The translations under genes were made by a program, and so were the position numbers. Source: Paenirhodobacter hankyongi (GTDB lineage: Bacteria; Pseudomonadota; Alphaproteobacteria; Rhodobacterales; Rhodobacteraceae). Taken from it: a stretch of 64,000 bases of DNA. Shown piece after piece: positions 36,069 to 51,330 of this stretch. Under the pieces are notes generated by a model. The model was not told where the DNA came from. It made no database searches and worked only from the letters and a program-made list of their open reading frames with translations. Position 1 is the first letter of the stretch. Each line of letters opens with the position of its first letter. The stretch is from assembly GCF_003664585.1 (NCBI RefSeq), contig NZ_RCHI01000018.1:1-64000 (forward strand), read 5' to 3'.

Positions 36069-38855
36069 ATGACCCTGAGTTTCGCTCCCGGTGATCTGGT
36101 TCGGGCCCGTGGCCGTGAATGGGTGGCGCTTCCTGCGCCTCGCGAAGGCCTGTTGGCATTGCGCCCGTTGTCGGGGGGCGAGAGTGGTGCGGTGATCCTG
36201 GATCCGCGCCTTGAAATCATGCCTGTCGAGCCTGCTCGTTTTGATTTGCCGGCCGATGCGCGCCAGACCGTGCAGGCGAAAGCGGCGCTCTTGGCCGATG
36301 CATTGCGTCTTACCTTACGCCGGGGCGCAGGGCCATTCCGCTCGGCGGCACAGCTTGCCTTCGAACCGCGCATCTATCAGCTTGTGCCGCTCCTGATGGC
36401 CCTGCGGCTCGCTGTGCCCCGCTTACTTATTGCGGATGACGTTGGGATCGGGAAGACCATCGAGGCCGGGCTGATCCTGCGTGAGTTGATGGACCGAGGC
36501 GAGGTTGATGCCTTTTCGGTGCTTTGCCCGCCGCATCTTGTCGAGCAATGGGTGCTCGAACTGCGCTCGCGCTTCGGTATTGACGCAGTCGCCGTCACCT
36601 CTGCCACGGCGGCGCGGCTCGAGCGTGGCCTTCCGCTCTCGCAAACATTGTTCGACGCTTATCCGCATACTGTGGTGAGCCTCGACTATATCAAGGCCGA
36701 GAAACGTCGCGAAGGATTTGCCCGCAGCTGCCCGAATTTCGTGATTGTCGACGAAGCGCATGCTTGCGTAGGCACCGGTGCAGGGAAACAGCAGCGGTTC
36801 GGCTTGCTCTCGGGGCTCGCCCAAGATCCTGGCCGCGGTATCGTTCTGCTTACAGCGACGCCGCATTCGGGTGATGAAGAAGCTTTCGGAAGGCTTTTGT
36901 CGCTCATTGCACCAGAATTCGCCGAGATGAATTTTGGCAGCGAGAGATATCGCCAGCAACTGGCACGCCATTTCGTGCAGCGCCGCCGGTCAGATCTGAT
37001 TTCTGAAGGTTGGGATGAAGGGCGTGCTTTTCCAAAGCATGAATCCTATGAACACGCCGCTGGGCAACTCGGTTTGCCATATCGGCTTTCTCGAGAACAT
37101 CTGGATTTTCAGGAAGCAGTTCTCGATTACTGTTTTGCTCGTGTTGAGCGTGCTGCTGGTGACCAAAAAGAACGTCGGTTGGCGTTTTGGGGCACCCTCG
37201 CGCTCATGCGTTGTGTCGGCTCATCGCCGGAGTCGGCGCTCTCGGCATTGCGCAACCGAATGGCCAAGGAGAGCGAGCGTCTGGAATCCCAGATTTATGA
37301 CGAGGACGGCGACGACGAGGATGCCGTTGATCTGGAACCTGGCATCAATTTTGCTGCTGATCCGGCCCTGTTGAGCCTTGTCGAGCAGGCTGAATTACTT
37401 ACCTCCCGGTCTGATCCAAAGCTCGAGGCTCTGATTTCGGCTCTGAAGCCGCTCATTAAAGACGGCGCAAACCCCGTAGTCTTCTGTCGTTACCTTGCTA
37501 CGGCCGATTATGTACGCGACGCGCTGCGCCGGGCCTTTCCCAAACTGCGCATCGAGGCGGTAACTGGAGTGCTGACGCCAGACGAAAGGCGCGACCGTGT
37601 CGCGGATATGGTGCCGAGCGAAGATGAAAAAACTGGTCAGAGAATTCTAGTCGCAACGGACTGCCTCTCCGAAGGGATCAACCTGCAGCAGATATTTGAC
37701 GCCGTCGTGCATTATGATCTTTCCTGGAACCCGACCCGACACCAGCAACGCGAAGGTCGTGTCGACCGGTTTGGCCAGCCCGCGGAGCTCGTGCGCTCCA
37801 TCATGATGTTCTCGCCTGATAGTGCGATCGATGGTGCTGTGCTCGACGTGATCCTTCGCAAGGCCGAGGAAATCCGGAAAGCCACGGGCGTTACCGTCCC
37901 GCTTCCAGAAGAACGTGGCGCGGTGACTGACGCGCTGATGGCCTCTATGATGTTGCGCCGCAGCGATACTCGTCAACTCGCCTTCGATCTGCGACTCGAG
38001 GATGGTACAGAAGCGGTTGCCGCGCGCTGGCGCGATGCCTCTGAAAACGAGAAGAAATCGCGCACGATGTTCGCGCAAAACGCGATGAAACCGCAGGAGG
38101 TTGCGCCTGAATGGGCAAAGGCGAAGGCATTTCTGGGCTCTCCCGCCGAGGCGCGCTCTTTTGTCGAAGTGGCTATGGCGCGTTTCGGGGTGCCTCTTGA
38201 GCCGCGCAAGAATGTGCTTGTAGCACATCTGCAGGGGCTCGATGCGGGCCTGCGCGAGCGCTTGGAACAGCGCGAGATGAAGGGCTCCGTGCGCCTTGCG
38301 TTGGTGGAACCGGCCCCGACAGGAACTGCTCTTCTGACGCGCACCCATCCGCTGACATCCACGCTCGCCGAGTCACTCGTCGAAGCTTCGCTCGACCCCG
38401 AGGCGCTCGGATCACTCGGTATCGGCCGCACCGGGGCATGGCCGAGCAAAGCTGTGCAGAAGCTCACCACGCTTGCGCTTTTGCGTATCCGCTTCAAGAT
38501 CACCGTCCACGCACGCAAGGAACGTTTGTTGCTGGCCGAAGAGGCCGCACTCGTGGCCTGTCAGGGCGGGCAGGTAGTTTATTTTGGCGAGGCGGCACGC
38601 GAGATACTTCTAACTGAGGCAACATCGGACCTGGCTCCTGGCGCGCGCGAGCGCTTTGTTGCACGAGCGCAGAGCGAGCTGCCCACGCTTCTCGAAGGCC
38701 CATTAGCCGATTTTGCGCGCGCCCGTGCCGAAGAGCTGATGCTCGATCACGCTCGCCTTCGCACGGCCTCTGGTTCGGCCTCGCGGGTGACGGTGGTGCC
38801 AGTACTCCCCCCCGATGTCATCGGTCTCTTCTCCATTATGCCGGACGAGGTTTGA
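36069..38855 (+). CDS. SNF2/RapA-like helicase (defence operon gene 2)
   Basis: 928 residues. SNF2 motifs in order: DDVGIGKTIEAGLI at about 123, DEAHACVG, LTATPHSGDEEAFGRLL, then ATDCLSEGINLQ and HQQREGRVDRFGQ. It is the type called DrmD in DISARM, and similar enzymes work with methylases in several defence systems, moving along duplex DNA without strand separation. The C-terminal 300 residues are helical with no assigned fold. It starts 4 bases after gene 1 and ends 3 bases before gene 3, so translation is coupled. GC content is lower than in the trb genes. Confidence 0.87.
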   Translation: MTLSFAPGDLVRARGREWVALPAPREGLLALRPLSGGESGAVILDPRLEIMPVEPARFDLPADARQTVQAKAALLADALRLTLRRGAGPFRSAAQLAFEPRIYQLVPLLMALRLAVPRLLIADDVGIGKTIEAGLILRELMDRGEVDAFSVLCPPHLVEQWVLELRSRFGIDAVAVTSATAARLERGLPLSQTLFDAYPHTVVSLDYIKAEKRREGFARSCPNFVIVDEAHACVGTGAGKQQRFGLLSGLAQDPGRGIVLLTATPHSGDEEAFGRLLSLIAPEFAEMNFGSERYRQQLARHFVQRRRSDLISEGWDEGRAFPKHESYEHAAGQLGLPYRLSREHLDFQEAVLDYCFARVERAAGDQKERRLAFWGTLALMRCVGSSPESALSALRNRMAKESERLESQIYDEDGDDEDAVDLEPGINFAADPALLSLVEQAELLTSRSDPKLEALISALKPLIKDGANPVVFCRYLATADYVRDALRRAFPKLRIEAVTGVLTPDERRDRVADMVPSEDEKTGQRILVATDCLSEGINLQQIFDAVVHYDLSWNPTRHQQREGRVDRFGQPAELVRSIMMFSPDSAIDGAVLDVILRKAEEIRKATGVTVPLPEERGAVTDALMASMMLRRSDTRQLAFDLRLEDGTEAVAARWRDASENEKKSRTMFAQNAMKPQEVAPEWAKAKAFLGSPAEARSFVEVAMARFGVPLEPRKNVLVAHLQGLDAGLRERLEQREMKGSVRLALVEPAPTGTALLTRTHPLTSTLAESLVEASLDPEALGSLGIGRTGAWPSKAVQKLTTLALLRIRFKITVHARKERLLLAEEAALVACQGGQVVYFGEAAREILLTEATSDLAPGARERFVARAQSELPTLLEGPLADFARARAEELMLDHARLRTASGSASRVTVVPVLPPDVIGLFSIMPDEV

Positions 38856-38858
38856 TCC

Positions 38859-43272
<4,414 letters not shown>

Positions 43273-43286
<14 letters not shown>

Positions 43287-45234
43287 TCTGTTCGCACCTG
43301 AGCTTAAGCCCCCCGTCGCGCCGGCCGACCGCCGCGAGCCCCGGCTATGGGTGCGTCGCGTTGCGCTCTTCGCCGATCCCAGCACCTCGATCCGCGACAT
43401 CCCCCTGCGACCCGGCCTCAACATCATCTGGACGCCGGACATGTCCAGCAGCGGGGCCTTGGCGCATGGCAGCGGCAAGACGACCCTGTGTCGGCTGATC
43501 CGGGGGTGTCTTGGAGAGGCGCACTTTGCCACGCCCGAGCAAAAACTGCGGATGATGCGGCACTACCCAAACGGCTTTGCCGCCGCCGAGGTGATGATCG
43601 ACGGGGTTTGCTGGGTGGCGTTTCGGCATTGGGGGCTGGCCCGAGATTATGTCGTTCGTTGTGACAGTATCGAAGAGGGTCTGACGCGAGGCTGGGTGGA
43701 AGGTGATCTCACGTCGCTTGACGAGGTGATCACCCGCGCGTTCTTCGAGAGCTTCGCCGGGCAGGCGCCCGCGGATGTCGGAGAAGATCGCATCTGGGAT
43801 GTTCTGCGCGCCTGGCTCACCCGGGATCAGGAATGTCGGCTTTCGGACATTCTGGATTGGCGTTCGAGCAAGACCGAAACAGGGTCGCGGGCGCAGCAAC
43901 TTGGGGCCGCATCGAAACTGGCTATGATGCGCCTGGCGCTGCGTGCGATTGATGCCGACGAACGGAAGGCCGCGGAGGAAGCGCAGAAGCTTTCGAAGGC
44001 GGTCGACGCCGAGCGCAAGCGCACCGACGCGAAAAAACTGCTCCGCGACGAGGAGTTGGCCGAGCTGCGGCGGGAGTTCGGAGTCGACGAGAGCGTTGGC
44101 TTTGAAGATGATCTCGAGAGGAAGGGCCTGATTTCCTTGGCCGAGGCTGCCCTGCAAGAAGCGATGCGGGCGGAGTTGCCCCTTGCGCCCGACTACGCTG
44201 GGCTCTTGGCACGAAGCGAAACGCTGAATGAAGAGCGGCAGGGCTTGGTCGACGAGCGAGCTGCGGCGACACTGGCCGCAAGCGAAAAGCGCCTGGAGGC
44301 GGGGCATCTCCGCAGTGAAGCTGAGATCGGTGTGATGGACCTGAGTGTTGCTCCCGTGCGGGTCTGCCCGGTGTGCAAAGTGCCCGTGGATCAGGTGTTG
44401 GTTGACGGGTGCAAAATTTCCTCGGAGCCCTGTGATACTACGAAATTGCGAAAAGATATCAGTGACAAGCGGAACAAAGCCCAAAACCTAGAGCAAGAGG
44501 CCGGCGGCGCCGAACAACAGGTGCAGCGGCTCACCGCACGGATACAGCAAATTGATGATGCTCTCGGCCAAATTAAGCGTGATCAAGAGCAAGCAGAGAA
44601 GCGCAAAGAGGCCGTGGAGCAAGCCCGCGAAGAAATCCTGGATGGGATCGTCCACCAGCGGCAGTGTCTGGATCAGGTTCGAAGGCTTTCGCAGGCAACT
44701 GCAGAAAATAACGAGCCATCGGCGTCTCAGCTGCGGCTGGATGTGTTACGTGCTCAAGTAAAGGCCGGACAAGAGCGCGCACAAAAGGCGCTCGGGGACG
44801 TCGAGCAGCGTTTCAGAGGCTTTGTCGCGCAATGGCTTCAAGGCGGGGCGGAAGGAAAGTTGCACCTCGATGGCAATGGACTGCGCGCCGATGTCCAATT
44901 CTCAGGGCGCGGAGAGATCTCAACGGCGGCTTTGGACTCATTGAAAATCGTCGCGTTCGACTTGGTGGCCTTGCACATGGCCGCCGAAGACAAGGTCACC
45001 TTGCCCGCCTTTCTTATTCACGACAGCCCAAGAGAGGCCGACTTGGATGCCGCTCTTTATAGGAGGTTGTTCGAGTTTGTCGTCGGCTGGGAATCCGAGA
45101 GCTCGCCATGCTCCTTCCAATACATCGTGACGACGACAACCGCGCCTCCTGACTTTCTGCAGGACGGTCCACAAATGCGTCTTGAGATGCATTCGACTCC
45201 GAGCTCTGAGCGTTTGTTCAAGGTGGATCTATGA
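43273..45234 (+). CDS. SMC/Rad50-like ATPase with zinc hook (defence operon gene 4)
   Basis: 653 residues. Walker A HGSGKTT (about 65-71) is N-terminal and a Walker B-like FLIHDSP (D584) is C-terminal, separated by two coiled coils (about 225-345 and 385-490). These meet at a CPVC hook (C365, C368), the Rad50 layout in a short form. ABC-type ATPases of this shape clamp DNA or ends and often control a nuclease. The motif order supports a dimer bridged by zinc. It overlaps gene 3 by 14 bases and gene 5 by ATGA. Confidence 0.82.
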
Positions 45235-45983
45235 TTGTCGAAACGCCACAATCCTTTGTGGTCCGCGAAGAGTGCCGCAAGGCCGCGGCGCAGAATGGCT
45301 ACCGGCGCGAGTTGGGCGAGGCAGAGGGGTGGGCGCGGTTTGGCTCGACCACGGCGCGTGGTGATCTCTGGCTTGCTGCGGCAGGTCCGGTTGGACCGTG
45401 GTTTGCCGCGCTCGATCATTCCGGCGTAGTAGCCGAGTTGGGTGCCACTCACGCTGTGCTGAAAGGTCCTGGGATTGCTCGCTTCGCCTTTGCCGAATTG
45501 GGCAATCTATATACGACGTTGGCGCGGGTCTATGAGCTTGGGGTTGCGCTGCCCGATGCGCCATTTGCCGAGTTTCGCGCCGCCGTGCAAGGTATGCCCG
45601 CAACCACGGAGGCCGAGCGGCTCGTGATTGCACGAGTTGGCCAAGATATCTTTCGCGCGCGGCTGATGAGCTACTGGCGCGGACGTTGCCCTTTGACCGG
45701 AATTACCGAGCCCGAGTTGTTGCGCGCCTCTCACATCATTCCCTGGAGCGAATGCGAAAGCGATGAGGAGCGGCTCAATGTGCATAATGGATTGCTGCTT
45801 TCAGCGCTTTGGGACGCAGCGTTTGACCGCGCCTTGGTGAGCTTCACCGACGAAGGCACGCCGCTCTTTTCGAGACGGCTAACGGCCGATGCTCTTTCCG
45901 CTCTACGATGTGAAGGGCGGCTCGCATTGAATGATGAACACCGGATGCGTTTGGCCAAGCACAGAGAACGGCTGGAAAAGTAG
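45231..45983 (+). CDS. HNH endonuclease (defence operon gene 5)
   Basis: 250 residues. The C-terminal HNH_2-type domain (about 145-215) reads CPLTGITEPELLRASHIIPW, then LNVHNGLLLSALWDAAFD, with H168 as general base and N186 and a late Asp. The N-terminal 140 residues hold no known fold and may bind DNA or the ATPase. It is the likely DNA-cutting effector of the operon. Its start overlaps the ATPase stop by ATGA, matching a fixed ratio of the two proteins. Confidence 0.87.
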   Translation: MIVETPQSFVVREECRKAAAQNGYRRELGEAEGWARFGSTTARGDLWLAAAGPVGPWFAALDHSGVVAELGATHAVLKGPGIARFAFAELGNLYTTLARVYELGVALPDAPFAEFRAAVQGMPATTEAERLVIARVGQDIFRARLMSYWRGRCPLTGITEPELLRASHIIPWSECESDEERLNVHNGLLLSALWDAAFDRALVSFTDEGTPLFSRRLTADALSALRCEGRLALNDEHRMRLAKHRERLEK

Positions 45984-46145
45984 TCACGTGGCCGGACTTG
46001 GTCGTTCTCGCCGTTCCCCTGTCGTTGCACGCCACGGCCCTACGCCGTCTGAACATCTGTTGAACCGGCGCCAGTTCCGGCTTTCTTAATCGACCCCGAT
46101 CCAGGGCTGCCTGTTGGAGGCGTCCGGCAAAGGAACGGGGACGAC
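45984..46145 (+). promoter_or_regulatory. Spacer between defence operon and trbB
   Basis: 162 bases with no gene. It presumably carries a promoter for the trb operon, since trbB is now 15 kb from copG. AAAGGAACGGGG precedes the trbB ATG. I cannot assign -35 and -10 boxes with confidence. Confidence 0.35.
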
Positions 46146-47144
46146 ATGGCGGCGCACGACCGGCGACCAGAAGCGATCAAGAGAGGCGCGCGGATGCTGC
46201 GCACCGCGCTCGGGCCGGCGATCGCCCGGTTTCTGGAAGACCCCATGGCCGTCGAGGTGATGCTCAACCCCGACGGGCGGCTCTGGATCGACGGGCTGTC
46301 CGAGGGTCTGGCCGACACTGGCGAAACGCTTTCGCCCGCCGATGGCGAGCGCATCATCCGTCTGGTCGCGCACCATGTCGGAGCCGAGGTCCACGCCGGT
46401 GCGCCGCGGGTTTCGGCAGAAATGCCCGAGACCGGCGAGCGGTTCGAGGGGTTGCTGCCGCCCGTGGTCGCGGCACCCGCCTTCGCGATCCGCAAACCGG
46501 CCGTCGCCGTGTTCACGCTCGATGACTACGTGGCGTCCGAGGTGATGACGCCCGAACAGGCCCGGGTGTTGCGGGCTGCCGTTGTCGGGCGCGCCAATAT
46601 CCTGGTCGCGGGCGGCACCTCGACTGGCAAGACCACGCTGACCAATGCGCTCCTCGCCGAATTGGCAAGCACGCAGGAGCGCGTTGTCATCATCGAGGAT
46701 ACGCGCGAGCTGCAATGTGCTGCGCCCAATCTCGTTGCCCTGCGCACCAAGGATGGCGTGGCCTCGCTCTCCGATCTGGTGCGCTCGTCGTTGCGGCTGC
46801 GGCCCGACCGTATTCCGATTGGCGAGGTGCGCGGTGCCGAGGCGCTCGATCTCCTGAAAGCCTGGGGCACCGGCCATCCGGGCGGCATCGGCACCATTCA
46901 TGCGGGCTCGGCGCTCGGGGCCCTACGCCGCATGGAACAGCTCATTCAGGAAGCCGTGGTCACCGTGCCACGCGCCCTGATCGCGGAGACCATCGACCTT
47001 GTCGCCGTTCTCGCCGGTCGCGGCGGGGGGCGCCGCCTCGTCGAACTCGCCCGGGTCGAAGGGCTCGGCGCCGATGGCGATTACCGGATTTTCCCGGCCG
47101 AATTCCCGACTTCCACCGCTCACGAAACAGGAGACAGCGCATGA
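46146..47144 (+). CDS. trbB: TrbB, VirB11-like secretion ATPase
   Basis: 332 residues. Walker [10 protein letters not shown] at 156-164, then IIEDTREL and the His box [13 protein letters not shown] hexameric ATPase at the inner face of the mating channel. It begins the trb operon and overlaps trbC by ATGA. Confidence 0.95.
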   Translation: MAAHDRRPEAIKRGARMLRTALGPAIARFLEDPMAVEVMLNPDGRLWIDGLSEGLADTGETLSPADGERIIRLVAHHVGAEVHAGAPRVSAEMPETGERFEGLLPPVVAAPAFAIRKPAVAVFTLDDYVASEVMTPEQARVLRAAVVGRANILVAGGTSTGKTTLTNALLAELASTQERVVIIEDTRELQCAAPNLVALRTKDGVASLSDLVRSSLRLRPDRIPIGEVRGAEALDLLKAWGTGHPGGIGTIHAGSALGALRRMEQLIQEAVVTVPRALIAETIDLVAVLAGRGGGRRLVELARVEGLGADGDYRIFPAEFPTSTAHETGDSA

Positions 47145-47473
47145 TCCCGAACCCCCTTCATCTTCCTCGCCAAGCAGCGACGGCTGCCACTTTCGCGTGG
47201 GTGAGCCTCGTGCTCGCCCAACCGGCCCGGGCCTCGGGCTCGTCCATGCCCTGGGAGGCGCCGCTGCAAAGCATCCTCGAGTCGATCGAGGGGCCGGTCG
47301 CCAAGATCGTCGCGGTGATCATCATCATTACCACCGGCCTCGCGCTGGCCTTCGGCGACACTTCGGGGGGCTTTCGCCGCCTGATCCAGATCGTCTTCGG
47401 CATCTCCATCGCCTTTGCCGCCAGCTCCTTCTTCCTGAGCTTCTTCAGCTTCGGCGGCGGGGCGCTGATCTGA
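47141..47473 (+). CDS. trbC: TrbC, pilin precursor (VirB2-like)
   Basis: 110 residues. A signal-like N-terminus ends near ARASG, then two membrane helices (about 55-75 and 85-105) as in VirB2 pilins. TraF is expected to process it. ATGA overlap with trbB; one-base overlap with trbD. Confidence 0.9.
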   Translation: MIPNPLHLPRQAATAATFAWVSLVLAQPARASGSSMPWEAPLQSILESIEGPVAKIVAVIIIITTGLALAFGDTSGGFRRLIQIVFGISIAFAASSFFLSFFSFGGGALI

Positions 47474-47745
47474 TGCTGGAGCAACTCTCCGAGGTGCCGG
47501 GCTTTTCCGTGCCGGTCCACCGGGCGCTGACCGAGCCGATCCTGCTCGGTGGGGCGCCGCGCGCTTTCGCGATCCTGAACGGCACGCTGGCCGGGGCCAT
47601 CGGCCTCGGGCTCCAGCTCTGGCTGGTGGGGATCGCGGTTGCGCTTTTGGGGCACGCGGCGGCGGTCTGGGCCGCGCGGCGCGATCCGCTTTTCGTCGAG
47701 GTCGGGCGCAGGCATCTGCGCCTGCCCGGGCATCTGCAGGTCTGA
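47473..47745 (+). CDS. trbD: TrbD, VirB3-like membrane protein
   Basis: 90 residues. FSVPVHRALTEPILLGGAPR followed by a long hydrophobic stretch (about 35-67) is the VirB3/TrbD signature. It partners the TrbE ATPase at the inner membrane. Confidence 0.92.
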   Translation: MLEQLSEVPGFSVPVHRALTEPILLGGAPRAFAILNGTLAGAIGLGLQLWLVGIAVALLGHAAAVWAARRDPLFVEVGRRHLRLPGHLQV

Positions 47746-47762
47746 AGGAGGGCAGGGGCGTG

Positions 47763-50240
47763 ATGAACCTCTCCGAATACCGTCCCCGCGGGGCGCATCT
47801 GGCCGATTACCTGCCCTGGGCGGCGCTGGTGGCCAAGGGCATCGTGCTGAACAAGGACGGCAGCTTCCAGCGCACGGCGCAGTTTCGCGGGCCTGACCTC
47901 GACAGCGCGGTGGCGGCGGAACTGGTCGCCGTCGCCGGGCGGCTCAACAACGCCCTGCGCCGGCTCGGCTCGGGCTGGGCGATCTTCGTCGAGGCGCAAC
48001 GCTCCGAGGCCGCGACCTATCCCGAGAGCTACTTCCCCGATCCCGCCTCGGCGCTGCTCGATGCCGAGCGCAAGGCCGCCTTCGAGGAGCAGGGGATGCA
48101 TTTCATCTCGGGCTATTACCTGACCCTGCTCTATCTGCCGCCCGCCGAAGATGCGGCGCGGGCCGAGACCTGGCTCTACGAGGGGCGCGAACACTCCGGC
48201 GTGGACGCCCATGAGATCCTGCGCGGATTCATCGACCGTTCCGACCGGGTGTTGGCGCTGCACGACGGTTTCATGCCGGAATGCCGCTGGCTCGATGATG
48301 GCGAGGTGCTCACCTACCTGCACTCGACCATCTCCACCAATCGCCAGCGCGTGCGCCTTCCCGAGGTGCCGATCTATCTCGACGCTCTGCTCGCCGATCA
48401 GCCGCTCACCGGCGGGCTCGAGCCGCAGCTCGGCCGGGCGCATCTGCGCGTTCTCACCATCACCGGCTTTCCGACCGCGACGACGCCCGGCATCCTCGAT
48501 GAGCTGAACCGGCTGGCCTTTCCCTATCGCTGGTCGACCCGCGCGATCCTGATGGACAAGCTCGAGGCCACGCGGATGGTCACCAAGCTGCGCCGGCAGT
48601 GGTTTGCCAAGCGCAAGAGCATCGCCGCCATCCTGCGCGAGGTGATGACCAACGAGCAATCGGCGCTGGTCGATACCGATGCCGCGAACAAGGCGGCCGA
48701 TGCCGATCTCGCGCTGCAGGAGCTCGGCGCCGACTTCGCGGGACAGGCCTATGTCACCGCCAGCATCACCGTCTGGGATGATGACCCGCGCCTTGCCGAC
48801 GAGAAACTTCGACTGGTCGAAAAGGTCATCCAGGGCCGGGATTTCACCGCCATGGTCGAGACGATCAACGCGGTCGATGCCTGGCTGGGTTCGCTGCCCG
48901 GCCATGCCTATGCCAATGTCCGCCAGCCGCCGATCTCGACCCTGAACCTCGCCCATATGATCCCGCTTTCGGCGGTCTGGGCGGGTGATGCCGAGGACGC
49001 GCATTTCAAGGCGCCGCCTCTGCTTTACGGCAAGACCGAGGGATCGACCCCCTTCCGCTTTTCGCTCCATGTCGGCGATGTCGGTCACACGCTGGTGGTG
49101 GGGCCGACCGGCGCGGGCAAGTCGGTGCTGCTCGCCGCCATGGCGCTGCAGTTTCGCCGCTACGCCCAGGCGCAGGTCTTTGCCTTCGATTTCGGCGGCT
49201 CGATCCGGGCCGCGGCGCTGGCCATGGGCGGGGACTGGTACGATCTGGGCGGAGACTTGACGGAAGGGGATGACACCTCCGTGGCGCTGCAGCCCCTGGC
49301 GCGGATCGACGCGCCCTCCGAACGCGCCTGGGCTGCGGACTGGATCGCCGCGATCCTGGCTCGCGAAGGGATCACGATCACCCCGGAGGTGAAAGACCAT
49401 CTCTGGACTGCGCTCAACTCGCTGGCCTCCGCCCCGGTCGGCGAGCGCACCCTCACCGGGTTGGCCGTGCTCCTGCAATCGAACGAGCTCAAACAGGCCT
49501 TGCGCCCCTTTTGCCTGGGTGGGGCCCATGGTCGCCTGCTCGATGCCGAGGCGGAAAACCTCGGGACAGCCTCGGTGCAGGCCTTCGAGATCGAGGGGCT
49601 GGTGGGCACTGCGGCCGCGCCCGCCGTGCTCTCCTACCTCTTCCACCGCATCGGCGACCAGCTCGACGGGCGCCCCACGTTGCTCATCATCGACGAGGGG
49701 TGGCTTGCGCTCGATGATGAGAGCTTCGCGGGCCAGCTCCGGGAATGGCTCAAGACCCTGCGCAAGAAGAACGCCTCGGTCGTTTTTGCAACGCAGTCGT
49801 TGTCGGATATCGACACTTCGCCCATTGCACCGGCCATCATCGAAAGCTGCCCGACGCGGCTCTTGCTGCCTAATGAGCGCGCCATCGAGCCGCAGATCAC
49901 CGCGATCTATCGCCGCTTCGGGCTTAACGACCGGCAGATCGAGATCCTCGCCCGTGCCACGCCGAAGCGCGACTATTACTGCCAGTCGCGGCGCGGCAAC
50001 CGGCTCTTCGAGCTTGGCCTCAGCGAGGTCGGCCTCGCGCTCTGCGCCGCCTCGGCCAAATCCGATCAGGCCCGCATCGGCCAGATTCTCGCCGAGGTCG
50101 GGGCAGGGGGCTTTCTCACCGCCTGGCTGCGCGCCCGCGGGGTCGACTGGGCCGCCAATCTCATCCCGGAGCTCACGAACCTCGTGCCCGAGGCCGGGGC
50201 TCTTCGACAACCCCAACCCGATCAGGAGGTGACATCATGA
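47763..50240 (+). CDS. trbE: TrbE, VirB4-like ATPase
   Basis: 825 residues. Walker A GPTGAGKSV at 447-455, Walker B LLIIDEGWLAL with D644. The largest ATPase of the mating channel, which drives pilus assembly and substrate transfer. AGGAGG lies 11 bases before the ATG at 47763; a GTG 3 bases earlier is an alternative start. It overlaps trbJ by ATGA. Confidence 0.95.
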   Translation: MNLSEYRPRGAHLADYLPWAALVAKGIVLNKDGSFQRTAQFRGPDLDSAVAAELVAVAGRLNNALRRLGSGWAIFVEAQRSEAATYPESYFPDPASALLDAERKAAFEEQGMHFISGYYLTLLYLPPAEDAARAETWLYEGREHSGVDAHEILRGFIDRSDRVLALHDGFMPECRWLDDGEVLTYLHSTISTNRQRVRLPEVPIYLDALLADQPLTGGLEPQLGRAHLRVLTITGFPTATTPGILDELNRLAFPYRWSTRAILMDKLEATRMVTKLRRQWFAKRKSIAAILREVMTNEQSALVDTDAANKAADADLALQELGADFAGQAYVTASITVWDDDPRLADEKLRLVEKVIQGRDFTAMVETINAVDAWLGSLPGHAYANVRQPPISTLNLAHMIPLSAVWAGDAEDAHFKAPPLLYGKTEGSTPFRFSLHVGDVGHTLVVGPTGAGKSVLLAAMALQFRRYAQAQVFAFDFGGSIRAAALAMGGDWYDLGGDLTEGDDTSVALQPLARIDAPSERAWAADWIAAILAREGITITPEVKDHLWTALNSLASAPVGERTLTGLAVLLQSNELKQALRPFCLGGAHGRLLDAEAENLGTASVQAFEIEGLVGTAAAPAVLSYLFHRIGDQLDGRPTLLIIDEGWLALDDESFAGQLREWLKTLRKKNASVVFATQSLSDIDTSPIAPAIIESCPTRLLLPNERAIEPQITAIYRRFGLNDRQIEILARATPKRDYYCQSRRGNRLFELGLSEVGLALCAASAKSDQARIGQILAEVGAGGFLTAWLRARGVDWAANLIPELTNLVPEAGALRQPQPDQEVTS

Positions 50241-51028
50241 TCCCCAACACTCTTGCCCGTTTCAAACTCCCCCGTGTCTCGATGCTCGCGCTGGCGCTCG
50301 CCGTGCCGCTGAGCGCCTCGCCGCTTCTGGCACCGCCGGCGCATGCGCTCTTCGGTTTCGGAAGCGGGCCGTTCATCGTTTACGATCCGACCAACCATGC
50401 CGAGAACCTGCTCACCGCGGCGCGCGCGCTGGAGCAGATCAACAACCAGATATCCCAGCTTCAGAACGAAGCGCAGATGCTGATCAACCAGGCTCGCAAC
50501 CTGACGAGCCTGCCTTATTCGGCGTTGACTGCGCTGCAGCAGAATGTCGATCGTACCCGCACGCTTCTCTCCGAGGCGCAGAACATCGCCTTCGACGTGC
50601 AGCAGATCGACCAGATGTTCCAGCAGGACTATGCCCATATCCCGCTGTCCTCAAGCGATGCGCAGTTGCTCTCCGACGCCCGCACCCGCTGGGGCAATAC
50701 GGTGGGCGGGCTGCAGGATGCGATGCGCGTACAGGCCGGTGTCGTCGGCAATATCGACGCGCAGCGCGCTCAGCTCTCCGCCCTCGTGGGCGAAAGCCAG
50801 AGCGCGGTCGGTGCGCTTCAGGCCACGCAGGCGGGCAACCAACTCCTCGCGCTGCAAGCCCAGCAAATCGCCGACCTCACCGCCGTTACCGCCGCCAACG
50901 GTCGGGCCGAGGCGCTGGCCGAGGCCGAACGTGCCGCCGCCGCCGAGCAGGGGCGGGTTCAGCGCGAGCGGTTCCTGACCCCGGGCACCGGCTATCAGCC
51001 GGGCTCCGCCCAGATGTTTCACAACTGA
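50237..51028 (+). CDS. trbJ: TrbJ, VirB5-like protein
   Basis: 263 residues with a signal peptide (cut likely after AHA, about residue 36), then long helices rich in Gln and Asn (ARALEQINNQISQLQNEAQM), as in VirB5 minor pilus components. Confidence 0.92.
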   Translation: MIPNTLARFKLPRVSMLALALAVPLSASPLLAPPAHALFGFGSGPFIVYDPTNHAENLLTAARALEQINNQISQLQNEAQMLINQARNLTSLPYSALTALQQNVDRTRTLLSEAQNIAFDVQQIDQMFQQDYAHIPLSSSDAQLLSDARTRWGNTVGGLQDAMRVQAGVVGNIDAQRAQLSALVGESQSAVGALQATQAGNQLLALQAQQIADLTAVTAANGRAEALAEAERAAAAEQGRVQRERFLTPGTGYQPGSAQMFHN

Positions 51029-51048
51029 GACCGAGGGGCAGGGGACGC

Positions 51049-51327
51049 ATGGACAGCAGGACACTCACCCGGGTCGCGGCGGTTGCGCTGTTGGCCGTCG
51101 CGCTCACCGCCTCTTTGATCGCGATGAGCTGGCCAGAAGATGCGCCGCCGCGCGCAATCTCCGCGGCGCCAGCGATCACCCCCGCCGATCCCCTGCGCGA
51201 GGGGCAACGCCGCTGCCAGCAAATGGGCGAAGCCGCCGCCAATGATCCCGATTGCATGGCCATCTGGGCCGAGACCCGCGACCGCTTCCTCGGACGCGAT
51301 ACCGGGTCTCGGGACGCGGAGCACTGA
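51049..51327 (+). CDS. trbK: TrbK-alt, putative entry-exclusion protein
   Basis: 92 residues with one N-terminal membrane helix (about 8-27) and a C-terminal part with two cysteines in RRCQQMGEAAANDPDCMAIW, the TrbK-alt pattern. It probably blocks a second entry of the same ICE. It lacks the lipobox of RP4 TrbK. Confidence 0.82.
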   Translation: MDSRTLTRVAAVALLAVALTASLIAMSWPEDAPPRAISAAPAITPADPLREGQRRCQQMGEAAANDPDCMAIWAETRDRFLGRDTGSRDAEH

Positions 51328-51330
51328 TCC

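Noticed and set aside
47445-50216. 923-codon antisense frame in trbE
   Set aside because: Shadow of trbE, which carries Walker A and B and the full VirB4 pattern.
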